Positions 1 through 6,327 of a stretch of 7,496 nt of DNA are shown here, in pieces. The position numbers and the translations under genes are program-made. The notes beneath the pieces are model-generated. The model made no database searches. It was not told where the DNA came from and saw only the letters and a program-made list of their open reading frames with translations. Each line of letters begins with the position of its first letter. Positions within the stretch are counted from its first letter, which is position 1. Source of the stretch: Chloroflexota bacterium (GTDB lineage: Bacteria; Chloroflexota; Dehalococcoidia; JACPPY01); the NCBI GenBank assembly GCA_016189825.1, contig JACPRR010000046.1:1-7496 (forward strand), given 5' to 3'.

Positions 1-1027
1 CCCCACACCCGGCCCATGATTTGTACAGCGCTATGCGAGCTTCCTCCTCGAGCGGCGTCAGTTCTCTCCCAAAGTCAGTGAGGTCTCCATAGGCTGGCTT
101 GGTGAAAACCCTGTCAGCTCCGCCATAATGCCAGTAGGGGACCGACACTCCGCGCTTGGCGAGGTAGTCCCATATGTTGCTGCCGTAGGGGCCAGTGATG
201 CTCCAGACTATGCGGAGCTTCTCTTCGCCGACAGGCGTATAGCCGGCCTTGACCCTGTCCTGCAGTTCCTCTCTATACATCTCGTAGTACTGGAGCAGCA
301 TCTCCGGGTCAGAAAACTGCCCGGGGTAAACAGGTTCGCGGAACACGTCCCTGGGATGGTCGGGACATGGCACGTGTTTTCGCAACTCGTAGATATCATG
401 CAGCGCGCCATACCATCGGCGCAAGTCCTTCTGCCACTTGACAAGCTTTGCCTCATCGTACTTCGCACCGGGAAGAGTGGCCTCAACCCAGTCTACAAGC
501 TCTTTCATCTGCCTGGTAACGTATGCAAGGTGTTGTTGATACGGGTCCTCGAAAGGGATGTCAACCGAGAACAATGGGATACCAACAGAATGGGCCAGGG
601 CGATCTTGGTGTGGTATGTTACTTCGCAGCCCGTTGTCCTATCGTAGATGATGCTTGGCTTCGGCAATTCCTCCCCCATAGCTGCCAGCGGCAGGAAAAG
701 AAGCGTTCGATCGCAGGGATATTCAGGGAATCCCATCGCCCTCACCTTATCAAAGGCTGCTTCAGCTTGCTTGGTCCCCAGCCTGTCGGCTATGCGGACG
801 AGGTTGAGCATGTAGAAATCGCCGAAGCACTGCATCAACACGGTTCCGCCCCCGTTAGTCGCAACGAACGACTTGCCGTCCTGCCATGCTTTCAGCAACT
901 CCCTGTTCCCCTCCAGTTGCGCCTGGTAGAGCAGGCTGTTGCTCTTTAGCATATTGGGACTGGGCCGGCGGCCGATATTGGCCACCCGCCTCTCATACTT
1001 GGCGATCTCAGACTCAAAAACGTTCAT
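1..1027 (-). CDS. 2-hydroxyacyl-CoA dehydratase / benzoyl-CoA reductase family subunit (HgdB/BcrB-like), C-terminus cut by window edge
   Basis: My reading of the minus strand from ATG at 1027 gives 342 codons without a stop, running off the left edge. The hallmark segment is at residues 121-160: LPKPSIIYDRTTGC, then GIPLFSVDIPF. This matches the family pattern in which a TTGC-like cysteine (Cys134 here) helps hold a [4Fe-4S] cluster ahead of a 'P-x-F-x-x-D-x-P' strand. Cys105 (YPCDRT) and Cys67 are further candidate ligands. A second domain begins near residue 270 (EKLRIVWSITGP). Members are usually about 370-440 aa, so the last part, including the expected distal Cys ligand, lies outside. 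The family removes water from 2-hydroxyacyl-CoA or reduces benzoyl-CoA, using electrons from an ATPase activator; it normally works as a pair of homologous subunits. Only one is visible here. The start is supported by AGGAAGG about 7 bases upstream. Substrate cannot be told from sequence; the N-terminal 100 residues look divergent from well-known members. Confidence 0.82.
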   Translation of the reverse strand, partial: MNVFESEIAKYERRVANIGRRPSPNMLKSNSLLYQAQLEGNRELLKAWQDGKSFVATNGGGTVLMQCFGDFYMLNLVRIADRLGTKQAEAAFDKVRAMGFPEYPCDRTLLFLPLAAMGEELPKPSIIYDRTTGCEVTYHTKIALAHSVGIPLFSVDIPFEDPYQQHLAYVTRQMKELVDWVEATLPGAKYDEAKLVKWQKDLRRWYGALHDIYELRKHVPCPDHPRDVFREPVYPGQFSDPEMLLQYYEMYREELQDRVKAGYTPVGEEKLRIVWSITGPYGSNIWDYLAKRGVSVPYWHYGGADRVFTKPAYGDLTDFGRELTPLEEEARIALYKSWAGCG

Positions 1028-1196
1028 CTTCAACCTTCCTTGCTCGCTGCAGTTCCAGCATAACCGGTCGAACCCGGTGCTCACAGCGGTACCAGGGACG
1101 GCCAGTCCAGCCTATTTCAAATCTGGCCGGGTCTTTCTAATTGTATCCGGTTCGCGCTGGTACGTCCTCTTGCGGATTCCCGAGCCTCCCGCGAAA

Positions 1197-1226
1197 CGTC
1201 ATTCCGGCCCCCGAGCTGGAATCCAG
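1197..1226. repeat. Imperfect palindromic intergenic repeat (CGTCATTCCGG...GGAATCCAG type)
   Basis: The arms ATTCCGGC (1201-1208) and GCTGGAAT (1215-1222) flank a 6-base loop and differ from a perfect inverted repeat at one position. They are flanked by CGTC and CCAG, the typical ends of a dispersed REP/MITE-like palindrome seen in many bacterial intergenic regions. A second GGATTCC at 1174-1180 is complementary to GGAATCC at 1218-1224, giving an alternative larger fold. It sits in the 269-base gap between the dehydrogenase and the dehydratase-family gene. Recognition is from memory of the motif; only one copy is in the window, so repetition itself is not shown. Confidence 0.5.
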
Positions 1227-1296
1227 AAAGCCAGGAACAACGGGTTGCCTGGATACATTGGGCGGCGCCACGAGCGGACCCCTTCCGTCCCTCTTA

Positions 1297-2151
1297 TCAT
1301 GCCCCTGCAAGAGGAGGCAAGATACCGCTTAGTTCGTCCACGGTCCATTCCCCAGTTTTGCGGATGAAGGTGTTCGCGGACGACATTGTGAACGGCGGCG
1401 CATACACACAGATATCCCCTCCGGAGGAATAAAAGAAACGACCGTTGATGCCCTTGCCCTCGTCGCTGGCCAGGTAGACGATGATCGGTGCTATCGATTC
1501 CGGCCTCGGTCTCAGGTCTGCCACGACCGGCATCCCATCTCCGCTCGATTTCCTGCTATGAGGGAACAACGGTGTCACGGCGCTTGGCAAAATGCAGTTC
1601 ACGGTTATGCCATATTGCGCTAGCTGGCGCGCCATAGAGGCGGTCAACCCCATTACGCCCGCCTTGGCGGCCCCATAGGCCCAACTGCCGCTGAAGAAAG
1701 CGCCTTTCGAGGAGATGTTGATTATCCTGCCGCCCTGCTGTTTTATCATATGGGGAATGGCGGCCTTCGCGCAGGCGAAATGGCCCTTAAGATGGACGTC
1801 TATGACCCTGTCCCAGTCCTCTTCGGATAGCTCGAGGTTGGGGTCGCGCTGGTCATTGCCGGCGCAGTTTACGAGAACATCGACTCTGCCAAACGCGTCG
1901 ATAGCGGACTTGATGATCTTCTCGCCACCCGCCACGGAAGTCACACTGTCATAATTGGCCGCCGCGGCGCTGTTAGAGCCCATTATTTCCGCAACCGTCT
2001 TGTCCGCAGCGCTGGAGCCGTCGGGCCCGCGAGAAAAATCGTTGACCACGATCTTCGCACCCTCGCTGGCAGACAGCACGGCGACTGCCCTTCCAATGCC
2101 TCCGCCACCGCCTGTCACGACAACTACTTTGCCCTCTAGTCTCTTCGCCAT
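1297..2151 (-). CDS. Short-chain dehydrogenase/reductase, MFE-2 (3R)-hydroxyacyl-CoA dehydrogenase-like
   Basis: This is a 284-aa Rossmann-fold SDR. The cofactor loop is TGGGGGIG (residues 13-20). Asp38 at the end of beta-2 (VVNDFS) argues for NAD(H) over NADP(H). NCAG is at 95-98 and the catalytic motif is Tyr159-Gly-Ala-Ala-Lys163, with Ser147/Ser148 upstream. The Ser-Tyr spacing is about two residues shorter than usual. The helix-4 position that is often Asn is His120 (DVHLKG), as in the MFE-2/HSD17B4 dehydrogenase domain, which suggests a bulky hydroxyacyl-CoA-type substrate. After the core a tail of about 30 residues (251-284) extends beyond the classic ~250-aa length. The start is supported by AGGAG and AAAGGG upstream of ATG; the stop is TGA. 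Placed between a solute-binding protein and a dehydratase-family subunit, it most likely oxidises a hydroxyacyl-CoA in the same pathway. Another alcohol or ketone substrate is possible. Confidence 0.85.
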   Translation of the reverse strand: MAKRLEGKVVVVTGGGGGIGRAVAVLSASEGAKIVVNDFSRGPDGSSAADKTVAEIMGSNSAAAANYDSVTSVAGGEKIIKSAIDAFGRVDVLVNCAGNDQRDPNLELSEEDWDRVIDVHLKGHFACAKAAIPHMIKQQGGRIINISSKGAFFSGSWAYGAAKAGVMGLTASMARQLAQYGITVNCILPSAVTPLFPHSRKSSGDGMPVVADLRPRPESIAPIIVYLASDEGKGINGRFFYSSGGDICVYAPPFTMSSANTFIRKTGEWTVDELSGILPPLAGA

Positions 2152-2198
2152 TGCCCTTTCTTCTCCTGCGTGTGTATTGTTTCACCCAAACGCAGATG

Positions 2199-2239
2199 GG
2201 GCGGGCCATGCCGCCGCGCCCCACAACGTGGCCCCGCCC
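2199..2239 (-). terminator. GC-rich hairpin between binding-protein and dehydrogenase genes (terminator-like, weak U-tract)
   Basis: GGGCGGGCCA at 2199-2208 pairs with TGGCCC-(C)-GCCC at 2229-2239, giving ten base pairs with a single bulged C at 2235 and a 20-base loop. It lies 12 bases past the TAA of the solute-binding protein gene. On the minus strand the stem is followed by ATCTGCGTTTGGG, which lacks a real U-run. A partial terminator, or a 3' stabilising hairpin that lets the binding protein be made in excess of downstream enzymes, is more likely than a full stop. Confidence 0.4.
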
Positions 2240-2250
2240 TCACCCAGCTC

Positions 2251-3990
2251 TTACTTGTGCTTGACTATCTCCGTGAATATCCCGACGGAGGGGGTGGGAA
2301 AGACCGACGGAAACTTCGCAGTCACTTCCTTCCCCATTGCCATCAAGCCAGGAGCGGAAGCCAGTGTGCTGACCGCGAATGAGTCGGCAGCCATCTTTAT
2401 CACTTCGGCGTACTTCGCCCGCCTCTTGGCCGGGTCCGGGTCGGCCGCGGCGGAATCGATGACCTTATCGGCGGCGATGGCCTGGGGAGTCCCCTTGCCG
2501 AAGAAAGTGGCCGTTCCGGTGCTATGCCAGTCCGAGAGCAAGGAGCCCAACGTGAATCCGGGGGAATTCCAATAGGTGGTAGCTTGACCGACGAGCTCGG
2601 TGGCCGGCCCTATCCGCCACCTGTTATATGACCCCGATTCGATATTCACGATCTTGGCTGTTACCCCTATTTTCCCCCAGTAGTTCTGTATCACCTCGGC
2701 AAGCTGTGGCATGAAAGGCGTGGCCCGACCTGGGAAGGTGTACAAGTTGATGCTGAACCCTTTGGCGTAGCCGGCATCGCTGAGCAGCTTCTTGGCCGCC
2801 TCCGGATCGTACTTGTAGAGTTTGCTCATGTAGTCCTTCCAGTACGGAAGGTCGACCTCGTCGGCAACTTCGGTTATGGACGGCGGCAGAGCCGGCAGGC
2901 CCTTGCCCAGGTAGAAGTCCTTGAGCAGCGCATTCCGGTCGACAGCGAACGAGAGGGCCTGGCGCACTCTGATATCCGCGGTGGGCATGCCGGCTGACCT
3001 GGGGTCATAAACGCCGTGCAATTGGAATTGCTGGGCGTACCATCCCATGGAGAAGGTGCTGAAGCCCGCGGATTCCAGGTTGGTAAGGTTGTTTAGACTG
3101 ATATCGATGAAGTCGGCGCCACCAGTCTTCATGAGGGCTATCCGCGTAGCCTCTTCCGGCATCTGCATGATGGTCAGCTTCTTGAAAGCCGGCGCCTGGC
3201 GCCAGTGGCTTGCCACGGCTTCCATCTGGTACGAGTCTCCAGGTTTCCCCTCGACGAACTTCCATGGGCCGGACCCCATGGGATGAGTGACGAAGTACGG
3301 CACGCCGTTCTTCTCGATGTAGTTCTTGGGCATGATCATGCCCTGGGTCGGCGATATTGGCGTGTTCCCCTGGTGGAGAAAGAACTGCTGCGCCTTGGTC
3401 TGAATACGGAGGGTGTAGTCGTCCACCAGATCCATCTTCTTCACGTTCTGCGCCATGAACTGGCGGTAGGCATCCGGCTGTGAATACCGCTCGATGCTGA
3501 ACTTAACGTCGGCCGCCGTCAGATTGTCTCCGTTCTGGAACTTTATCCCCTTGCGGACGTAGTATGTCCACGTGAGTCCATCCGGGGTCATGTCCCACTT
3601 TTCGATGACCCTCGGGGTCACGGCAGGTCCGGTGCCGGGGTTGTCCAGCCAGAACATGTAGTCGAACATCTGGACTGGGACCAGGTTGACGAATGTGCTG
3701 TCTGCGGTGACCGGGTCGAGCTTCTCATTGCCAAAAGTGCCTATTGCGAGTCTTAGCTCACCGTACTGGCCACTCGGGGCGGGCGCCGCGGTAGAAGTGG
3801 TCGCTGGTTTTGCTGTCGTCGTCGCCGGCGCAGAAGTAGTTGTAGTCGTGGTCGCGGGCTTCGTAGTCGTTGCAGGCACAGCGCTCGACGTCGTGGTGGG
3901 TGCCGTTGGTGTCCTTGAACAACCGGCAAGCGCGGCGATAACGGCCAGTATCAAGGCCACTGCCATTGCGGGTTTCCGTGCGGTTCTCAT
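2251..3990 (-). CDS. Family 5 extracellular solute-binding lipoprotein of an ABC transporter (peptide/nickel type)
   Basis: This is a 579-aa lipoprotein. A basic N-terminus and hydrophobic stretch (residues 8-22) end in the lipobox LAGC (21-24), so Cys24 should be lipidated and the protein anchored outside the membrane. Residues 25-74 form a disordered Thr/Ala/Pro/Ser/Lys linker. The SBP_bac_5 fold starts near residue 76 and shows family landmarks: LDPVTADS, a WTYYVRKGIKFQNGD region followed by LTAADVKFSIERY, VRQALSFAVDR, and YDPEAAKKLLSDAGY. Proteins of this family bind peptides, nickel complexes, sugars or diverse organic molecules; the ligand cannot be read from sequence. A strong Shine-Dalgarno, AAGGAGGAGG at 3995-4004, sits four bases before ATG. 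No permease or ATPase genes lie next to it, so it must use transporter parts encoded elsewhere or outside the window. The linker is encoded by low-complexity, GTCGT-rich DNA at 3769-3918. Confidence 0.92.
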   Translation of the reverse strand: MRTARKPAMAVALILAVIAALAGCSRTPTAPTTTSSAVPATTTKPATTTTTTSAPATTTAKPATTSTAAPAPSGQYGELRLAIGTFGNEKLDPVTADSTFVNLVPVQMFDYMFWLDNPGTGPAVTPRVIEKWDMTPDGLTWTYYVRKGIKFQNGDNLTAADVKFSIERYSQPDAYRQFMAQNVKKMDLVDDYTLRIQTKAQQFFLHQGNTPISPTQGMIMPKNYIEKNGVPYFVTHPMGSGPWKFVEGKPGDSYQMEAVASHWRQAPAFKKLTIMQMPEEATRIALMKTGGADFIDISLNNLTNLESAGFSTFSMGWYAQQFQLHGVYDPRSAGMPTADIRVRQALSFAVDRNALLKDFYLGKGLPALPPSITEVADEVDLPYWKDYMSKLYKYDPEAAKKLLSDAGYAKGFSINLYTFPGRATPFMPQLAEVIQNYWGKIGVTAKIVNIESGSYNRWRIGPATELVGQATTYWNSPGFTLGSLLSDWHSTGTATFFGKGTPQAIAADKVIDSAAADPDPAKRRAKYAEVIKMAADSFAVSTLASAPGLMAMGKEVTAKFPSVFPTPSVGIFTEIVKHK

Positions 3991-4005
3991 ATATCCTCCT
4001 CCTTG

Positions 4006-4024
4006 GGCTGCTGCGTGGGCAGCC
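4006..4024 (-). other. Short inverted repeat just upstream of the binding-protein ribosome binding site
   Basis: GGCTGC (4006-4011) and GCAGCC (4019-4024) are perfect six-base arms around a 7-base loop, placed directly before the AAGGAGGAGG of the solute-binding protein gene. In the minus-strand mRNA it would form a small hairpin adjacent to the ribosome binding site, possibly tuning translation or mRNA processing. It is short enough to be chance. Confidence 0.25.
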
Positions 4025-4065
4025 TTCCTATCAGGACGACTACCATATCTATGGGAAAGACCGAA

Positions 4066-5229
4066 CTACGGCTTGGTCTTCACCGGGTCTACTGACACCT
4101 CCCCCCCCTTCCAGGAGAAGCTGACTGCCAGGTCCTCGTGCTCCGATATTTGCTGGACATAATTGAACACCTCCCGTGCCCTCTTGTCTTTCCGCGCGAC
4201 CACTTCAGGCTCCAGATCGGGATTGATGTACGCCGGCAGGTAGGATACCCTCCTGATGGCCTTGCCTTCGATGGTAACCTTGGCGATCATTGTTCTTAGA
4301 GCTTCAGGGTTATACCGGTGCTTCTCCAATCCTCGCACGGGACGTATCCGGGCAATGGTCGCCCGGTACATTTCCGGTGTTTGGTCGGAGGCCCAGGCTT
4401 TCACCATACCCGGGAAGGGCTTCCCGTGCTCCAGCGCGAAGTTACCCAGGCCGTAGAAGATGGCCTTTCCCTTGTAAATCTCAATGCCACGGAGCATGTG
4501 GGCGTGATGCTGGAGCACTATATCCGCGCCGGCGTCGATGGCGGCGTAGGCCGCCTCCTTCTGGTACATCGCTATCATCGCAGGAACGCTCAAAACGCCG
4601 CAGTGCATGGAGATTACTACCACGTCCGCCCGTGCCCTGAGCTTCGCGATGTCCTCCTCCATCGCCCGCTTGTCATCGGGGAACAACCTTGTGACGATGA
4701 GCGGCGGCGAGCCTGGCGAGTAGTGCATCTGCTGATAGGCGCTTGTCGCCCGGAGAGGAGCGCATCCGGGGACGTCTTCTAGCGCTATGAGGCCAGGGTG
4801 GACTATGGAGAGATAACCGAGGAATCCGACCTTCGTCCCGTGCCTCTCCAGCACTGCTGGTGTCCTGGCCTGGGCAATGTTCCTTCCGGCGCCAATCACC
4901 GCTATGTTGTTCGCCTTAAGGTCGTCGAGAGAGTCGTAGAATGCTTCCCACCCATAGTCCATGGCATGGTTGCCGGCAAAGGACATGACATCAAATCCCG
5001 CTCCCAACTCCGTCAGCGCCTGTGCGTTCTTCGCCGGCAGCTTCCTGGGCCAGCTCGGACAGAACATGGGCGTTCCCCTGTCAGATAAGGGGGCTTCCAT
5101 CTGCCCGAAGACGATATCTGCTGTGCCCAGCACGTCCCGGCAGTGCCGGAAGATCGACGGCGGATCGTCCCGGTTGGGACCAACGTCGCCAACAGCCATC
5201 AGGGTGATCGTCTTATTCTCTACGGCCAA
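4066..5229 (-). CDS. CapA family (PGA_cap) metallophosphatase-like protein, cytosolic form
   Basis: This 387-aa protein carries the ordered metallophosphatase-like motifs of the CapA/PgsA family. These are GDVGP (residues 14-18), QMEAPL (43-48, where N-L-E-x-P-L is usual), AGNHAMDYG (85-93), SMHCG (207-211, usually S-x-H-W-G), HHAHMLRGIE (241-250) and FYGLGNF (258-264). Asp15, Glu45, Asn87/His88, His209, His242 and His244 are the likely metal or active-site residues and all are present. No signal peptide or membrane segment is visible, unlike capsule-linked CapA/PgsA proteins, and no capB/capC neighbours exist. The start is TTG at 5229: the nearby ATG at 5236 is out of frame, and the next in-frame Met (residue 11) would remove the first beta strand. 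The gene begins 36 bases after the amidohydrolase stop, which suggests co-transcription. Substrate is unknown; a phosphoester or amide-bond role in the catabolic locus is speculative. Confidence 0.85.
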   Translation of the reverse strand: MAVENKTITLMAVGDVGPNRDDPPSIFRHCRDVLGTADIVFGQMEAPLSDRGTPMFCPSWPRKLPAKNAQALTELGAGFDVMSFAGNHAMDYGWEAFYDSLDDLKANNIAVIGAGRNIAQARTPAVLERHGTKVGFLGYLSIVHPGLIALEDVPGCAPLRATSAYQQMHYSPGSPPLIVTRLFPDDKRAMEEDIAKLRARADVVVISMHCGVLSVPAMIAMYQKEAAYAAIDAGADIVLQHHAHMLRGIEIYKGKAIFYGLGNFALEHGKPFPGMVKAWASDQTPEMYRATIARIRPVRGLEKHRYNPEALRTMIAKVTIEGKAIRRVSYLPAYINPDLEPEVVARKDKRAREVFNYVQQISEHEDLAVSFSWKGGEVSVDPVKTKP

Positions 5230-5236
5230 CTGGCAT

Positions 5237-5245
5237 ACCCCCTTT
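5237..5245 (-). promoter_or_regulatory. Ribosome binding site that supports the TTG start of the CapA-like gene
   Basis: On the minus strand AAAGGGGGT lies about 7 bases before TTG at 5229. An ATG inside this interval (5236) opens only a seven-codon frame ending in TAA and does not encode the CapA motifs, so the purine-rich tract most likely serves the TTG. Confidence 0.55.
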
Positions 5246-5265
5246 AGGGCGCAGGATTCGGTACT

Positions 5266-6102
5266 CTACAACTTGAAAACCCTTATGGCGTTCTCCCTGA
5301 GGAACTTGGGCCAGACATGGTCTCTGAGCGGCAGGTCTTTGAGTTCCGTCATGACTCGTTCGAAACTCATGGTGGGGTATCCCGTGGCGAAGATGATCTT
5401 GTCTGCCCCCCGCGTGTTCATGTATTGGATTATCTCGCTGTTGTAATGCCTGGGAGCGAACGAATTGGTGAAGTAGTACAGGTTCGGGTACTTGAGCATG
5501 AGCTTGACGCACATGAACTGCCACGGTTCCCCCATGTGTGTCATCACCGCTCTCAACTCCGGGAAGAACCAGCATACCTCATCAACATAGATAGGGTCCT
5601 GGAACCACGAGGGATCGTTTGGGCCGGGGATTCCAACGTTGAAACTGGCCACGATGTCCAACTCGATGCACTTGGCAAAAAGGGGGTAGTACATTTTGTC
5701 GTTAACGGCCAGCCGTACCCGCGAAGGCATGGTGTGCCAGAGCTTGACCCCGAACTCCTTGACCAGCATCTCCAGCTTACGGACTGCCGCCATTCCATCG
5801 CGCGGATTGACACTGAAATCCGAACAATAAGGGATGAACCTGTCGGGGTATTTCCTGACCGCCTTGATGCCGGTGTCCTGGTCATAGTCTTCGTGATGGT
5901 TAGTAGCGACTTCAAGAATGCCCTTTTCGATGCCCACCTCATCCATAATCGCTACCATCTCGTCGATAGTGGTTTCCTTTGGTTTTGCGCCGAGCAGGTA
6001 TCTGACCTCGTCCGGGCGGTGGGTACGAGGCCTGTTTTCCGAAGAGGGGGGGTTTTCCATGATCTTTCCATCAATAACCTTAATCCCCGCTGGGTACGTC
6101 AT
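5266..6102 (-). CDS. Amidohydrolase-2 family (COG2159-type TIM-barrel) protein with degenerate metal site
   Basis: This 278-aa protein aligns by eye with the amidohydrolase-2 / ACMSD-like superfamily. It shows an N-terminal strand VID (9-11), a KxWH segment at 120-123, GIPGP (157-161), the DPIYVDEV helix (169-176), THMGEPW (188-194), a region ending YPNLYY, and C-terminal ATGYP (239-243) plus LRENAIRVF. The usual catalytic ligands are largely replaced. The first-strand HxH becomes Lys13-Ile-Met15, the FHTG histidine becomes Asn155 (FNVG), and the G-S-D-Y-P aspartate becomes Gly241. Only His189 clearly remains. It is therefore either a non-catalytic relative or an enzyme with a different chemistry. 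The ATG at 6102 is preferred because AGGAGGGT sits four bases before it. A 72-codon in-frame extension to ATG 6318 would begin upstream of the predicted transcription start and looks non-coding. It is the first gene of the proposed operon. Confidence 0.82.
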   Translation of the reverse strand: MTYPAGIKVIDGKIMENPPSSENRPRTHRPDEVRYLLGAKPKETTIDEMVAIMDEVGIEKGILEVATNHHEDYDQDTGIKAVRKYPDRFIPYCSDFSVNPRDGMAAVRKLEMLVKEFGVKLWHTMPSRVRLAVNDKMYYPLFAKCIELDIVASFNVGIPGPNDPSWFQDPIYVDEVCWFFPELRAVMTHMGEPWQFMCVKLMLKYPNLYYFTNSFAPRHYNSEIIQYMNTRGADKIIFATGYPTMSFERVMTELKDLPLRDHVWPKFLRENAIRVFKL

Positions 6103-6106
6103 GTCT

Positions 6107-6114
6107 ACCCTCCT
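6107..6114 (-). promoter_or_regulatory. Ribosome binding site fixing the amidohydrolase-like start at 6102
   Basis: AGGAGGGT on the minus strand, four bases before ATG at 6102 (GGAGG is six bases away). No comparable Shine-Dalgarno precedes the longer in-frame candidates, for example the ATG 50 codons downstream of 6318, which makes 6102 the best start. Confidence 0.75.
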
Positions 6115-6133
6115 AGCACTTGCTCTACGCCTC

Positions 6134-6150
6134 AGCGACGTCAGGTCGCT
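6134..6150 (-). other. Leader hairpin upstream of the amidohydrolase-like gene
   Basis: AGCGAC (6134-6139) and GTCGCT (6145-6150) are perfect arms around a 5-base loop. The hairpin lies about 20 bases upstream of the AGGAGGGT ribosome binding site. On the minus strand TTTTT precedes rather than follows the stem, so it is not an intrinsic terminator for the operon. A translational or processing role is possible; chance is also possible. Confidence 0.3.
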
Positions 6151-6271
6151 CAAAAAGGCTTCGACCATTGATTCTCTTGTCTGGTGGTCTGCCGACACGG
6201 TACGACGCAAATACGCATCGGCTGCCACAGGCGAAACCAGTTCAGCCACCCGGCGGCGACCCAATATCCAG

Positions 6272-6327
6272 TATGCGCGGCTGTTATTATGCCGCGTGAC
6301 AGCATGCAAGACGCGCATAGCATAATA
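6272..6327. promoter_or_regulatory. Interlocking inverted repeats over the -10 box and transcription start (candidate operator)
   Basis: There are two perfect 8-base inverted-repeat pairs. TATGCGCG (6272-6279) pairs with CGCGCATA (6312-6319), and TATTATGC (6285-6292) pairs with GCATAATA (6320-6327). The right arms abut each other and cover the -10 box and the predicted start. Arm centres are 40 and 35 bases apart. A GCATGC palindrome (6302-6307) lies between the arms, so a TATGC/GCATA core appears five times in 56 bases. This arrangement fits a multi-site operator or a structured 5' end of the leader RNA. No regulator gene is in the window. Confidence 0.4.

Noticed and set aside
128..949. 273-codon open frame on the plus strand
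   Set aside because: It lies opposite the dehydratase-family gene, whose motifs (TTGC, GIPLFSVDIPF) are clear on the minus strand. The plus-strand product has no recognisable family features and no matching Shine-Dalgarno.
1140..1145. TACAAT on the minus strand as a -10 box for the dehydratase-family gene
   Set aside because: No acceptable -35 hexamer lies 16-18 bases upstream.
1955..2575. 206-codon plus-strand open frame across two genes
   Set aside because: It is antisense to the dehydrogenase N-terminus and the binding-protein C-terminus and has an Ala/Pro/Ser/Thr-rich composition typical of shadow frames.
3769..3918. GTCGT-rich low-complexity DNA as a possible CRISPR or tandem repeat array
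   Set aside because: It has no regular repeat-spacer structure and encodes the Thr/Ala/Pro linker of the lipoprotein in frame.
5317..6171. 284-codon open frame on the plus strand
   Set aside because: It is the complement of the amidohydrolase-like gene; composition-driven open frame with no domain signal.
6103..6318. N-terminal extension of the amidohydrolase-like protein to ATG at 6318
   Set aside because: That ATG precedes the predicted transcription start near 6315. The extension is Arg/Ser-rich with no family similarity, and the good Shine-Dalgarno is at ATG 6102.
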